NCBI GenBank assembly: GCA_013003805.1
Contig: JABDII010000290.1
Span: 1-5,379 of the forward strand
Source: Gemmatimonadales bacterium
GTDB taxonomy: Bacteria; Gemmatimonadota; Gemmatimonadetes; Gemmatimonadales; GWC2-71-9
Reading direction: 5' to 3'
DNA length: 5,379 nucleotides
In this document: positions 1-5,379 of the stretch, in pieces
How the letters are laid out: each line of letters begins with the position of its first letter
Numbering within the stretch: the stretch's first letter is position 1
Program-made: the position numbers and the translations under genes
Notes under the pieces: generated by a model
The model's database searches: none
What the model saw: only the letters and a program-made list of their open reading frames with translations
What the model was told of the DNA's origin: nothing

Positions 1-1584
1 TTCCCCGCCTTGGTCCGTTATCCGGAGTGCCGCCGCCGCACTGTCGATCGTGAAGCGTAGCGGCGTACCATCGACGAGAACGGAATCCGATGGGAACCGT
101 GCGAGACGGAACATGTAGTCGTATCCGGTGATCGGGGTCAGATCGACGCCTCGCCGAGTGCTGTAACGGAAGCTTGTGGGTTCGCGCGCCTCGGCTCGGC
201 TGACGTAGGCCACGTTCAGGTGCTTCATGATCACCTGGGTCCGCCCGATCGCGCGGGACTCTCGTTTCGCCGCCTCGAGACCCGCCGTGTCGATAGCAGG
301 AAGCTCTCCCTGGAACCACGGGGCGATGGTGCGGCTTCCATGGGTCCAGATGAGATAGGTCAGGATCTCCCCTATCTCCCGGCGGTCCTCGAAGCTCACC
401 TCACCCGTGGCCGGGCGCAGGATGCCGTCCTGGAGCATGCCGGCTCGACCGAGATGGCCGGCCAGCCGATCCGTTTGGCTCCGCTGGGAGACGCGGTAGG
501 CGGACCATGGACCGAACGCGGTGAGCACGGCCACCACAAACAGCGAAGCCGGAATGACCTTGATGTTCTTCGAGCGTCGGATGGTGTAGTACAGGGCAAT
601 GCCGAAGAGCCAGGCGGCGAGTACCACAAGGAAATAGCGCCGCTCGGTGAATCCATATTGGTCGACCCGCTTCCCGACAGCGAGCAGCAGCATGATGATT
701 GACGGGAAGAGCGCCACGTAGAACCACCGGCCGTAGGTCTGGACCCAGAGGTTCTCCTCTTGCTCCTGGATGGGGTGGAGCAAGAGGAGTGAGAGCATCC
801 CGACCGTCGCCACGCTGGACACCAAGTACCCGATCCACCCACTCGGCCAATCCTGTGTGATGATGATCTTCCCCATGTACACGGTGAGGATGACCAGGTA
901 GATCAGCACGATCGGCATCAGGATGTACTGGGCCATGACCTTGAGGCCCAACGGGTATTCCTGGAGCCGGTCCAGCGCCGAGAAGTCCTTGGGCACGCCG
1001 CTCAGGAACACCCAGGGATGAACGATGCCGGCAATCAGGAAGAAAAGGTGGCCGTAGCTCTGGTCCGGAATGTCGATTCCCAGGAGCTGGTCCAGCGCCA
1101 CGAGTGCGATGGTCAGTCCGACGTACAGCACGGCCGAGTAGAGCGCCGCTGTGAGGAACCGGAGGAACAGGAAACGGTTGTATTGCCAAAAGCCGTTCTG
1201 CTCCTCGATCCCGAAATAGGGCAGGAAGGCCACCAGCAAATGAAATGCCACGAGGAATTGGGCGAAGCGGGTGAACGCGACAACTTCGGACCAGCCCGGC
1301 CACAGCAGGAAGAAGAACAGCAAGGCGGCGAGGCCGATGAGACTGACCACGAGCCGGGTGGTGAGTTGCCACGTCCTTCGCTCGGTCCAGAGCCCCAGCG
1401 CGGTGAAGAGTGGGAGTCCGAGGAGGGCCGCCGTGATGAGCCGTGGCGCCGTGTCCTCGCCAACCTCCTCGATGGCCAACATCGCGGTCACGGTAACGGT
1501 GCATGCGGCAACGAGTACGAGCGGGAACCGGACGAAACTAGCGGAAGCCGCGGAGACGAGTAGCTTCAGCGATGGGAATCGCAT
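1..1584 (-). CDS. DUF4153 family multi-spanning membrane protein (3' end cut by window edge)
   Basis: The minus-strand frame is open from an ATG at 1584-1582 to the window edge, giving 528 residues without a stop; the C-terminus is missing. About eleven hydrophobic segments are visible, near residues 19-38, 49-66, 78-97, 104-125, 140-168, 180-197, 219-240, 252-271, 287-304, 317-335 and 344-362. A mostly soluble domain follows from about 370. The stretch around 300-345, with the YGFTERRY motif at 310-317 after a membrane segment, and HPIQEQEE at 270-277 match my memory of the DUF4153 family, a widespread bacterial inner-membrane family of unknown function. No enzyme motif is visible. The start was chosen because no other in-frame start lies just upstream and the next Met (34) would delete most of the first membrane segment. 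No clear Shine-Dalgarno precedes it. It is divergent from the cytosine deaminase gene with a 61-bp spacer. Family call fairly sure; function unknown. Confidence 0.85.
   Translation of the reverse strand, partial: MRFPSLKLLVSAASASFVRFPLVLVAACTVTVTAMLAIEEVGEDTAPRLITAALLGLPLFTALGLWTERRTWQLTTRLVVSLIGLAALLFFFLLWPGWSEVVAFTRFAQFLVAFHLLVAFLPYFGIEEQNGFWQYNRFLFLRFLTAALYSAVLYVGLTIALVALDQLLGIDIPDQSYGHLFFLIAGIVHPWVFLSGVPKDFSALDRLQEYPLGLKVMAQYILMPIVLIYLVILTVYMGKIIITQDWPSGWIGYLVSSVATVGMLSLLLLHPIQEQEENLWVQTYGRWFYVALFPSIIMLLLAVGKRVDQYGFTERRYFLVVLAAWLFGIALYYTIRRSKNIKVIPASLFVVAVLTAFGPWSAYRVSQRSQTDRLAGHLGRAGMLQDGILRPATGEVSFEDRREIGEILTYLIWTHGSRTIAPWFQGELPAIDTAGLEAAKRESRAIGRTQVIMKHLNVAYVSRAEAREPTSFRYSTRRGVDLTPITGYDYMFRLARFPSDSVLVDGTPLRFTIDSAAAALRITDQGGE
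754..789. repeat. Perfect 13-bp inverted repeat inside the DUF4153 gene
   Basis: Arm CTCCTCTTGCTCC at 754-766 is the exact reverse complement of GGAGCAAGAGGAG at 777-789, with a 10-nt loop at 767-776. On the coding (minus) strand it covers the LLLLHPIQEQEEN region (about residues 266-278) at the end of a membrane segment. No T-run follows on either strand, so it is not an intrinsic terminator. The Leu-rich and Glu/Gln-rich codons are naturally complementary, so the protein sequence may explain the repeat. Confidence 0.85.
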
Positions 1585-1588
1585 ACTG

Positions 1589-1636
1589 CCAAGATGAGTC
1601 CGTTCAGCCGGGGTGGCAAGCGGACTCCAGGCTTGG
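1589..1636. promoter_or_regulatory. Two-part inverted repeat in the divergent spacer (possible operator or leader hairpin)
   Basis: Inner arms GAGTCCG (1596-1602) and CGGACTC (1621-1627) are perfect complements around an 18-nt centre. Outer arms CCAAG (1589-1593) and CTTGG (1632-1636) are also perfect complements, separated from the inner arms by 2 nt on the left and 4 nt on the right. That makes 12 paired bases within the 61-bp spacer between the DUF4153 gene and the deaminase gene. The right outer arm shares its last two bases with the deaminase Shine-Dalgarno, so in RNA it could limit ribosome access; as DNA it could be a binding site for a dimeric regulator. The repeat is seen directly; the regulatory role is inference. 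Confidence 0.4.
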
Positions 1637-1638
1637 AG
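1635..1638 (+). promoter_or_regulatory. Ribosome binding site that decides the cytosine deaminase start
   Basis: GGAG at 1635-1638, within a longer GGAGAGG run, lies 7 nt before the GTG at 1646. The other in-frame GTG at 1613 has no purine-rich sequence at a useful distance and would add eleven residues (through the AWRGW stretch) before the conserved N-terminal helix. This favours 1646. Confidence 0.65.
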
Positions 1639-1645
1639 AGGGTGG

Positions 1646-2086
1646 GTGGACACGTTCTTGAATGCTGCCATCGAAGAGGCCGAGCTGGGGCGCGCGGAAG
1701 GCGGGATTCCGATCGGCTCTGTGCTGGCACATGACGGCGCCCTGATAGGAAGGGGCCACAACCGGCGCGTCCAACACGGGAGTGTGACGCTCCATGGGGA
1801 AATGGATGCCCTGGAGCGGGCCGGCCGGCAAGCGGCCAACGTCTACCGCGCCAGCACGCTCTATACGACCCTCTCTCCCTGTGCGATGTGCAGTGGTGCT
1901 ATTCTTCTGTATGGCATTCCCCGGGTGGTCATTGGCGAGAATCAGACGTTCAGGGGTGAGGAAGAGCTCCTTCGCTCCCGCGGCGTCGAGGTCACGGTGG
2001 TGCAGGACCCCACCTGCATCCGTCTCATGACGGAGTTCATCGCCTTACATCCAGATCTCTGGCACGAAGACATCGGTATCGACTGA
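1646..2086 (+). CDS. Zinc-dependent cytosine deaminase, yeast Fcy1-like (CDA fold)
   Basis: This 146-residue protein belongs to the cytidine/deoxycytidylate deaminase superfamily and resembles yeast cytosine deaminase Fcy1 (158 aa) over its whole length. It should convert cytosine to uracil and ammonia in the cytoplasm (pyrimidine salvage). Visible are the HGE motif (zinc ligand His50, proton-shuttle Glu52) and PCAMC (zinc ligands Cys79 and Cys82). Asn39 in GRGHN matches Fcy1 Asn51; Phe102 and Trp139 match the Fcy1 lid residues Phe114 and Trp152; Asp142 in the EDIG tail matches Fcy1 Asp155. YTTLSPC and YGIPR are also shared. The residue after Trp139 is His, where Fcy1 has Phe. Start GTG at 1646 was chosen for its GGAG site; GTG at 1613 is the alternative. 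E. coli CodA is an unrelated amidohydrolase. A tRNA adenosine deaminase (TadA) or guanine deaminase is less likely because the Fcy1-type C-terminal EDIG tail is present. Activity on isocytosine, creatinine or another base cannot be excluded. Confidence 0.92.
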   Translation: MDTFLNAAIEEAELGRAEGGIPIGSVLAHDGALIGRGHNRRVQHGSVTLHGEMDALERAGRQAANVYRASTLYTTLSPCAMCSGAILLYGIPRVVIGENQTFRGEEELLRSRGVEVTVVQDPTCIRLMTEFIALHPDLWHEDIGID

Positions 2087-2203
2087 CCCCGTGGCACGAC
2101 ATCGTCCATGGGTGCCCCTCCGGGCTTGAGTTACGGCTGAGGGACGGCAGTGAAGCATTCTTGACACCCACGAGACCGAACCATCGTAGGCGAAAGGAAC
2201 TCC

Positions 2204-2905
2204 ATGGCCGCTCCCCGACCCGTCTCTCCATCCGCCCCCGCTCCCGCCGCTCTCCTCGAGGTGGAGCCCGTCGCACCCATGCCGCGTCCGCCGGCCTGGG
2301 GGCCGTGGCTCCTGCCGCTCCTCCTCGGCGGGGTGACCGGCCTCTGCGCCATCGCGACCTATGCCATACCGCTGCATCACAAGCTTTGGTGGTTCGTGCC
2401 CTTCAGCTTCTTAGGGAACTCGCTTGCGATGATCCCGTATGACGGGGCCGTGATCTACTTGGGAGAGTTCTACCCCCTGTGGGTGGTGGTTCTGGTCGGG
2501 ACGCTCGCGACGATGCTCATCGAGGTCTGGAACATGGAGTTGTTGAGCCGTCTCCTGGCGCGGGACGGGGCGAAGCGGTTCCGGGAACACAAGGCGACAC
2601 GCTGGACCCTCTCGCTCTACTCGAAAGCGCCGTTCTTCTCGCTGGTCGCGACCTGCGCTCTCCCCATCATCCCGCACTACCCCATGCGGGTCGTCGCCAC
2701 ACTCGCGCGGTACTCGCTCTGGAAATACCAAGGGGCCGTTGCCATCGGCCGGAGCGTACGCTATGCCGGACTCGCGGCCGTGGGGTGGGCCTTCCCGATT
2801 CCTGGGGTGTGGATCGTGCTGGGGAGTCTGCTGCTGCTGCTGCTGGCGCTCCGGGCGGCCCGGCAGGCCGGACACGAGGAAGCGATTCCGGAGACCGCCG
2901 CTTGA
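2204..2905 (+). CDS. VTT/DedA-like (SNARE-associated type) integral membrane protein
   Basis: A 233-residue membrane protein. After a Pro/Ala-rich N-terminal tail (residues 3-31) it has hydrophobic segments near 35-56, 62-87, 92-114, 143-167 and 188-218. The order fits the VTT domain: a Pro-containing re-entrant-like segment (FSFLGNSLAMIPYDG, 67-81), a Gly-containing helix ending in a charged stretch (about 115-133), then a Ser-Lys-Pro-Phe-Phe and Pro-rich segment (140-161), and a final Gly-Arg-Ser...Tyr-Ala-Gly helix. VTT proteins (DedA family, PopT/UptA types, eukaryotic TMEM41B/VMP1) move lipids or lipid carriers between membrane leaflets. The substrate here is unknown, and the usual DedA acidic and Arg motifs are not clear, so this is a divergent member. 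AAAGGA at 2193-2198 sits 5 nt before the ATG. The stop overlaps the start of the next gene, so the two are probably translated together. The 117-bp gap upstream shows no strong promoter or terminator. Confidence 0.75.
   Translation: MAAPRPVSPSAPAPAALLEVEPVAPMPRPPAWGPWLLPLLLGGVTGLCAIATYAIPLHHKLWWFVPFSFLGNSLAMIPYDGAVIYLGEFYPLWVVVLVGTLATMLIEVWNMELLSRLLARDGAKRFREHKATRWTLSLYSKAPFFSLVATCALPIIPHYPMRVVATLARYSLWKYQGAVAIGRSVRYAGLAAVGWAFPIPGVWIVLGSLLLLLLALRAARQAGHEEAIPETAA
2828..2845 (+). repeat. (CTG)6 trinucleotide tract encoding six leucines
   Basis: Six consecutive CTG codons encode Leu209-Leu214 in the last membrane segment of the VTT-like protein. Gain or loss of a unit would keep the frame and only change the length of the hydrophobic segment. 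CTG is a common Leu codon in high-GC genomes, so this may be simple codon bias. Confidence 0.8.
2890..2893 (+). promoter_or_regulatory. Ribosome binding site supporting the TTG start of the phosphodiesterase
   Basis: GGAG at 2890-2893, inside the end of the VTT gene, lies 8 nt before the TTG at 2902. The TTG and the upstream TGA overlap as TTGA (2902-2905), a classic arrangement for coupled translation. Confidence 0.6.
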
Positions 2906-4389
2906 GGCGGTGCTTCCTCCTCCTGGTCGACGGTCTTCGGCCCGACGTGGCCGAACGGCTGCTCGAGGCTGGGCGCCTGCCGCATCTCACCGCCATGGTC
3001 CGGAGTGGTGGCGGTGTCACGCGGGCAGTCACGTCGTTCCCGTCCACCACCACCGTGTCCTACTTGCCCTTTCTCACCGGCTGCAGTCCCGGCCGATGCA
3101 ATACCCCGTCTATTCGCTGGCTCGACCGCACCGCCTACGACGGCAAGTGGTGGCGCAACCGGGACGCCGTGCGGAGCTACTGCGGGTACCAGGCCGGCAT
3201 GCTTGACGGCGACATCGACCCGACGGTGCGTAGCGTGTTCGAGTTGGTGCCCGAGAGCATCGCGTTCTTCACCATGATCACCCGGGGGCTCACCCCGGAG
3301 CGCGATCCGACCCGGCGGGCCCGCGTGTACTGGGCGGCCATCGGACACTATCTCTACTGGAATCAACCGTCGGATGATGTGGTGGCCCGGCAGCTGCTCC
3401 GGGCCGTGGACCAACCGTGGAAGTTCTGCTTCGCGCAATTCCCAGCCGTGGACGGGTACACCCATCAGAGCACTCCCGAAGCCCCCAAGGTGCTTCGGGC
3501 CCTCGAACGGGTGGATCGCGTGGTTGGGCGCCTCCGCGACCGGCTCGCGGCACGGGGCGAGTTGGAGGAGAGCCTGATCGTCGTCGTCAGCGATCACGGG
3601 GCGACCGAGGTGCACACCCACCTGGACCTGCCGGAGTGGTTTCGCGATCGAGGCGTTCCGACGCTGTCCCATCCCATCATGTGGCAGCGGGCGCCACGAG
3701 CGGCCGTCATGGTGGCCGGCAACGGGTCAGCCATGGTGTACGCGCGACCCAACGAGCCTCGCGCGAGTCGGTGGCCCCTCGAGCGGCTCCGCCAACCCGA
3801 CGCGTTCGGGAGCGACCACGATCTCATCGATTCGCTGGTGGCCGAACCCGCCGTCGCCTTCGTGGCCGCGGAGTCGGGGGACGGCGGGGTTCGCGTGGTG
3901 TCATCGTCGGGAGAGGCGGAGATCCGGTCTCTGGGTGACGCGATATCCTACCAGCCGATGACCGGCGATCCCCTGGACATCGGCGGCGCGCGAACGCTCG
4001 CACACCGTGAGTGGCTGGAGCAAACCTGGAACGCCCGGTTTCCCGATGCCCCGATGCAGATTCTCGATCAGTTCCGATCCCAGCGTACCGGGGACCTGAT
4101 CGTGGTGGGACGAGAAGGGTTCGATTTCCGGCGCCGCTACGAGATTCCAGAGCACAAAGCGGGACACGGGAGCATGCACAGGGCCCACATGCAGATTCCC
4201 CTTTGGTCGAGTCATCCGCTGCCGGCCCAGCGCCTACGGAGTACTGATCTGTTCCCGTCTATGCTGGCGTGGCTCGGCATACCGGTGCCTGCGGGAATTG
4301 ACGGCGAGCTGGTCTGGCACCCGGGGAGCGGACGGGGACGAGAACAGCGAGAGATCGCACCCGCCCGCGTGGTAACGGCTCTGCCGTAG
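2902..4389 (+). CDS. Alkaline phosphatase superfamily phosphodiesterase / nucleotide pyrophosphatase-type enzyme
   Basis: A 495-residue protein with the complete two-metal site of the type I phosphodiesterase/nucleotide pyrophosphatase family. Visible are Asp10 in LLLVDGLRPD, nucleophile Thr50 in FPSTTT (46-51, followed by LPFLTG), Asp184 and His188 in VDGYTH, Asp231 and His232 in SDHG, and His422 in AGHGS. The family hydrolyses phosphate mono- or diesters (nucleotides, phospholipid head groups, phosphonates), and the substrate cannot be read here. There is no signal peptide or membrane segment: the first beta strand begins at once, so the enzyme is probably cytoplasmic, unlike many secreted relatives. 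The insert at 61-180, with Trp, Arg and Cys residues, probably forms the substrate cap. Start TTG 2902 was chosen because it puts the first metal Asp at residue 10, has GGAG 8 nt upstream and overlaps the VTT stop by 4 bp. The frame stays open upstream to 2479, but that part overlaps the VTT gene and looks non-coding. Confidence 0.9.
   Translation: MRRCFLLLVDGLRPDVAERLLEAGRLPHLTAMVRSGGGVTRAVTSFPSTTTVSYLPFLTGCSPGRCNTPSIRWLDRTAYDGKWWRNRDAVRSYCGYQAGMLDGDIDPTVRSVFELVPESIAFFTMITRGLTPERDPTRRARVYWAAIGHYLYWNQPSDDVVARQLLRAVDQPWKFCFAQFPAVDGYTHQSTPEAPKVLRALERVDRVVGRLRDRLAARGELEESLIVVVSDHGATEVHTHLDLPEWFRDRGVPTLSHPIMWQRAPRAAVMVAGNGSAMVYARPNEPRASRWPLERLRQPDAFGSDHDLIDSLVAEPAVAFVAAESGDGGVRVVSSSGEAEIRSLGDAISYQPMTGDPLDIGGARTLAHREWLEQTWNARFPDAPMQILDQFRSQRTGDLIVVGREGFDFRRRYEIPEHKAGHGSMHRAHMQIPLWSSHPLPAQRLRSTDLFPSMLAWLGIPVPAGIDGELVWHPGSGRGREQREIAPARVVTALP
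3475..3499. repeat. Perfect 8-bp inverted repeat in the phosphodiesterase gene
   Basis: CCCGAAGC (3475-3482) and GCTTCGGG (3492-3499) are exact complements around a 9-nt loop. The repeat lies in codons for PEAPKVLRA, just after the second metal-binding motif. No T-run follows. Probably chance in GC-rich coding DNA. Confidence 0.6.
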
Positions 4390-4396
4390 TGGTTGC

Positions 4397-5379
4397 GTGT
4401 CCACTCGATCGACGGGGGTGACGCCCCGGGGCGGGGGCGGGGGCGCAAACTCCCAGAGCATCATCCGTCGGTATTTTCTCCTCGCCAGTCTGTATACGTT
4501 GTCGGCCGCCCTGATCTGGGGCGTCAATACCCTCTTTCTGTTGGATGCCGGTCTCGACATCCTCGAGGTCTTCATCGCCAACGCCGCGTTTACCGCCGGG
4601 ATGGTGGTATTCGAGATCCCGACCGGTGTCCTGGCCGACACGCGGGGCCGGCGTGTCTCGTTTCTCTTGAGTGTCGCGATTCTTGGGGTGACCACGCTCG
4701 CATATGTCACCATGGCGCAGCTGGGCCGTGGAGTGGTGGCCTTCTCAATCGTGTCGGTGGTCATGGGTCTCGGGTTCACGTTCTATTCCGGCGCGGTCGA
4801 GGCGTGGCTGGTCGACGCCCTCCGGGCCGTCGAGTATCGAGGCACCCTTGATCGGGTATTCGCCCGCGGCTCCATGATCACGGGTGCGGCGATGCTAGTC
4901 GGCACCGTCACCGGCGGGATGCTCGGACAGATCGACCTGGCACTCCCGTATGTGGTACGGGCGTTCATGCTGGCCCTCGTGTTCGCGGTCGCGCTCAAGG
5001 GGATGCAGGACCTCGGTTTCGAACCACGTACCGTGCGGCTCGCCAACCTCCATGGAGAGATGATGAAGGTGGCACGTGCAAGCCTGGCCTACGGGTGGAA
5101 GGCCCCGTCCGTGCGCCTTCTCATCTTCGTCTCGTTCTTCCAGATCGGGTTCCTCAACTGGGCCTGGCACGCGTGGCAACCGTACTTCCTCGAACTGTTG
5201 GGTCGTGACGCCGTATGGGTCGCCGGCGTGGTCGCGGCCCTCATCTCGCTGTCGATGATCGCCGGGAATGCGCTGGTGGACTGGATCGGCCGCTTCTGTG
5301 CTCGACGAACCACGGTGTTCGGGTGGGGATCGGCTGTCTTTACTGCTGCGACCATCGGGGTTGGACTCGCGGGGTCGTT
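4397..5379 (+). CDS. MFS transporter (3' end cut by window edge)
   Basis: The frame stays open to the window end and gives 327 residues from a GTG at 4397. About nine of the twelve membrane segments expected for the major facilitator superfamily are present, near residues 26-48, 54-76, 87-105, 112-134, 160-178, 182-202, 240-258, 272-295 and 306-326. The MFS motif A is clear in the loop after the second segment: GVLADTRGRR (77-86), preceded by the IPTG turn. SGAVEAWLVD (131-140) is typical of drug-efflux-like MFS_1 members, but the substrate is unknown. The N-terminal tail has five glycines in a row (12-16), encoded by a G-rich tract. GTG 4397 lies 7 nt after the phosphodiesterase stop, which suits coupling; GTG 4418 is the alternative. 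Neither has a good Shine-Dalgarno. No in-frame ATG occurs before residue 69, inside the second membrane segment, so a non-ATG start is needed. The C-terminal segments are missing. Confidence 0.88.
   Translation, partial: MSTRSTGVTPRGGGGGANSQSIIRRYFLLASLYTLSAALIWGVNTLFLLDAGLDILEVFIANAAFTAGMVVFEIPTGVLADTRGRRVSFLLSVAILGVTTLAYVTMAQLGRGVVAFSIVSVVMGLGFTFYSGAVEAWLVDALRAVEYRGTLDRVFARGSMITGAAMLVGTVTGGMLGQIDLALPYVVRAFMLALVFAVALKGMQDLGFEPRTVRLANLHGEMMKVARASLAYGWKAPSVRLLIFVSFFQIGFLNWAWHAWQPYFLELLGRDAVWVAGVVAALISLSMIAGNALVDWIGRFCARRTTVFGWGSAVFTAATIGVGLAGS
4414..4443 (+). other. Four G-tracts at the MFS gene start (possible G-quadruplex)
   Basis: G5 (4414-4418), G4 (4428-4431), G5 (4433-4437) and G5 (4439-4443), separated by 9, 1 and 1 nt, meet the usual four-tract pattern on the coding strand. 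It covers the alternative GTG at 4418 and the codons for the glycine run. The middle CCCCGGGG (4424-4431) is self-complementary and could compete as a small duplex. The pattern is seen directly; folding and any effect on translation are inference. Confidence 0.5.

Noticed and set aside
401..1504. 367-residue minus-strand ORF inside the DUF4153 gene
   Set aside because: Its His/Arg/Pro-rich composition is typical of an out-of-frame reading; the overlapping frame from 1584 encodes a coherent membrane protein.
1613..1645. Upstream GTG start for the deaminase
   Set aside because: No Shine-Dalgarno at a useful distance, it adds residues not expected in the family, and it would run through the inverted repeat.
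2091..2143. Possible terminator hairpins after the deaminase gene (GGCAC/GTGCC at 2093-2116; CCCTC/GAGGG at 2116-2143)
   Set aside because: Stems are only 5 bp with long loops and no T-run follows.
2161..2189. TTGACA followed by a possible -10 before the VTT gene
   Set aside because: The -35 is perfect, but the hexamer at 17-bp spacing (TCGTAG) is a poor -10, and the transcript would begin at the ribosome binding site.
2671..2690. 6-bp inverted repeat CCCGCA/TGCGGG in the VTT gene
   Set aside because: Short and within coding DNA; expected by chance in a GC-rich gene.
2479..2901. Long upstream extension of the phosphodiesterase frame (to 636 residues)
   Set aside because: It overlaps the VTT gene in another frame, and its Arg/Gly-rich sequence looks like a GC-rich shadow; the family core begins right after TTG 2902.
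2761..3672. 303-residue antisense ORF across the phosphodiesterase gene
   Set aside because: High-GC DNA often leaves the antisense frame open; no recognisable motif and the sense strand has a complete active site.

Overview
The window is a gene-dense, high-GC (clearly above 60% by eye) bacterial chromosome segment with five protein genes and no RNA gene, mobile element, CRISPR array or integration scar that I can see. There is no taxonomic marker. High GC, GTG/TTG starts, long empty shadow frames and the gene types would fit a soil or sediment lineage such as Gemmatimonadota, Rokubacteria or Acidobacteriota, but I cannot choose among them. Both edge genes are cut by the window: the first lacks its C-terminus and the last lacks its C-terminal quarter or so.

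Layout. Positions 1-1584 (minus strand) hold a large multi-spanning membrane protein of the DUF4153 family. It is divergent from a plus-strand gene at 1646-2086 for a small zinc-dependent cytosine deaminase that closely resembles the yeast Fcy1 enzyme rather than the E. coli CodA type. The 61-bp divergent spacer holds a two-part inverted repeat (1589-1636) whose right arm runs into the deaminase ribosome binding site. It could be an operator or an RNA structure.

After a 117-bp gap without a convincing terminator or promoter comes a tightly packed plus-strand set: a VTT/DedA-like membrane protein (2204-2905), an alkaline-phosphatase-superfamily phosphodiesterase or phosphatase (2902-4389, starting at a TTG that overlaps the previous stop by 4 bp), and an MFS transporter (about 4397 to the window end). 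The overlap and the 7-nt gap point to co-transcription and translational coupling.

How they may work together (inference): VTT proteins are linked to lipid or lipid-carrier movement across membranes, and phosphodiesterase-type AP enzymes hydrolyse phosphate esters, including phospholipid head groups. An adjacent MFS carrier could export or import a product. The set may therefore be a small lipid or phosphoester processing and transport cassette, but no substrate can be read from the sequence. Cytosine deaminase is pyrimidine salvage and has no obvious link to the set beyond shared direction.

Other structure: a run of four G-tracts at the start of the MFS gene (4414-4443), a perfect 13-bp inverted repeat inside the DUF4153 gene, and a (CTG)6 tract encoding six leucines in the VTT gene.
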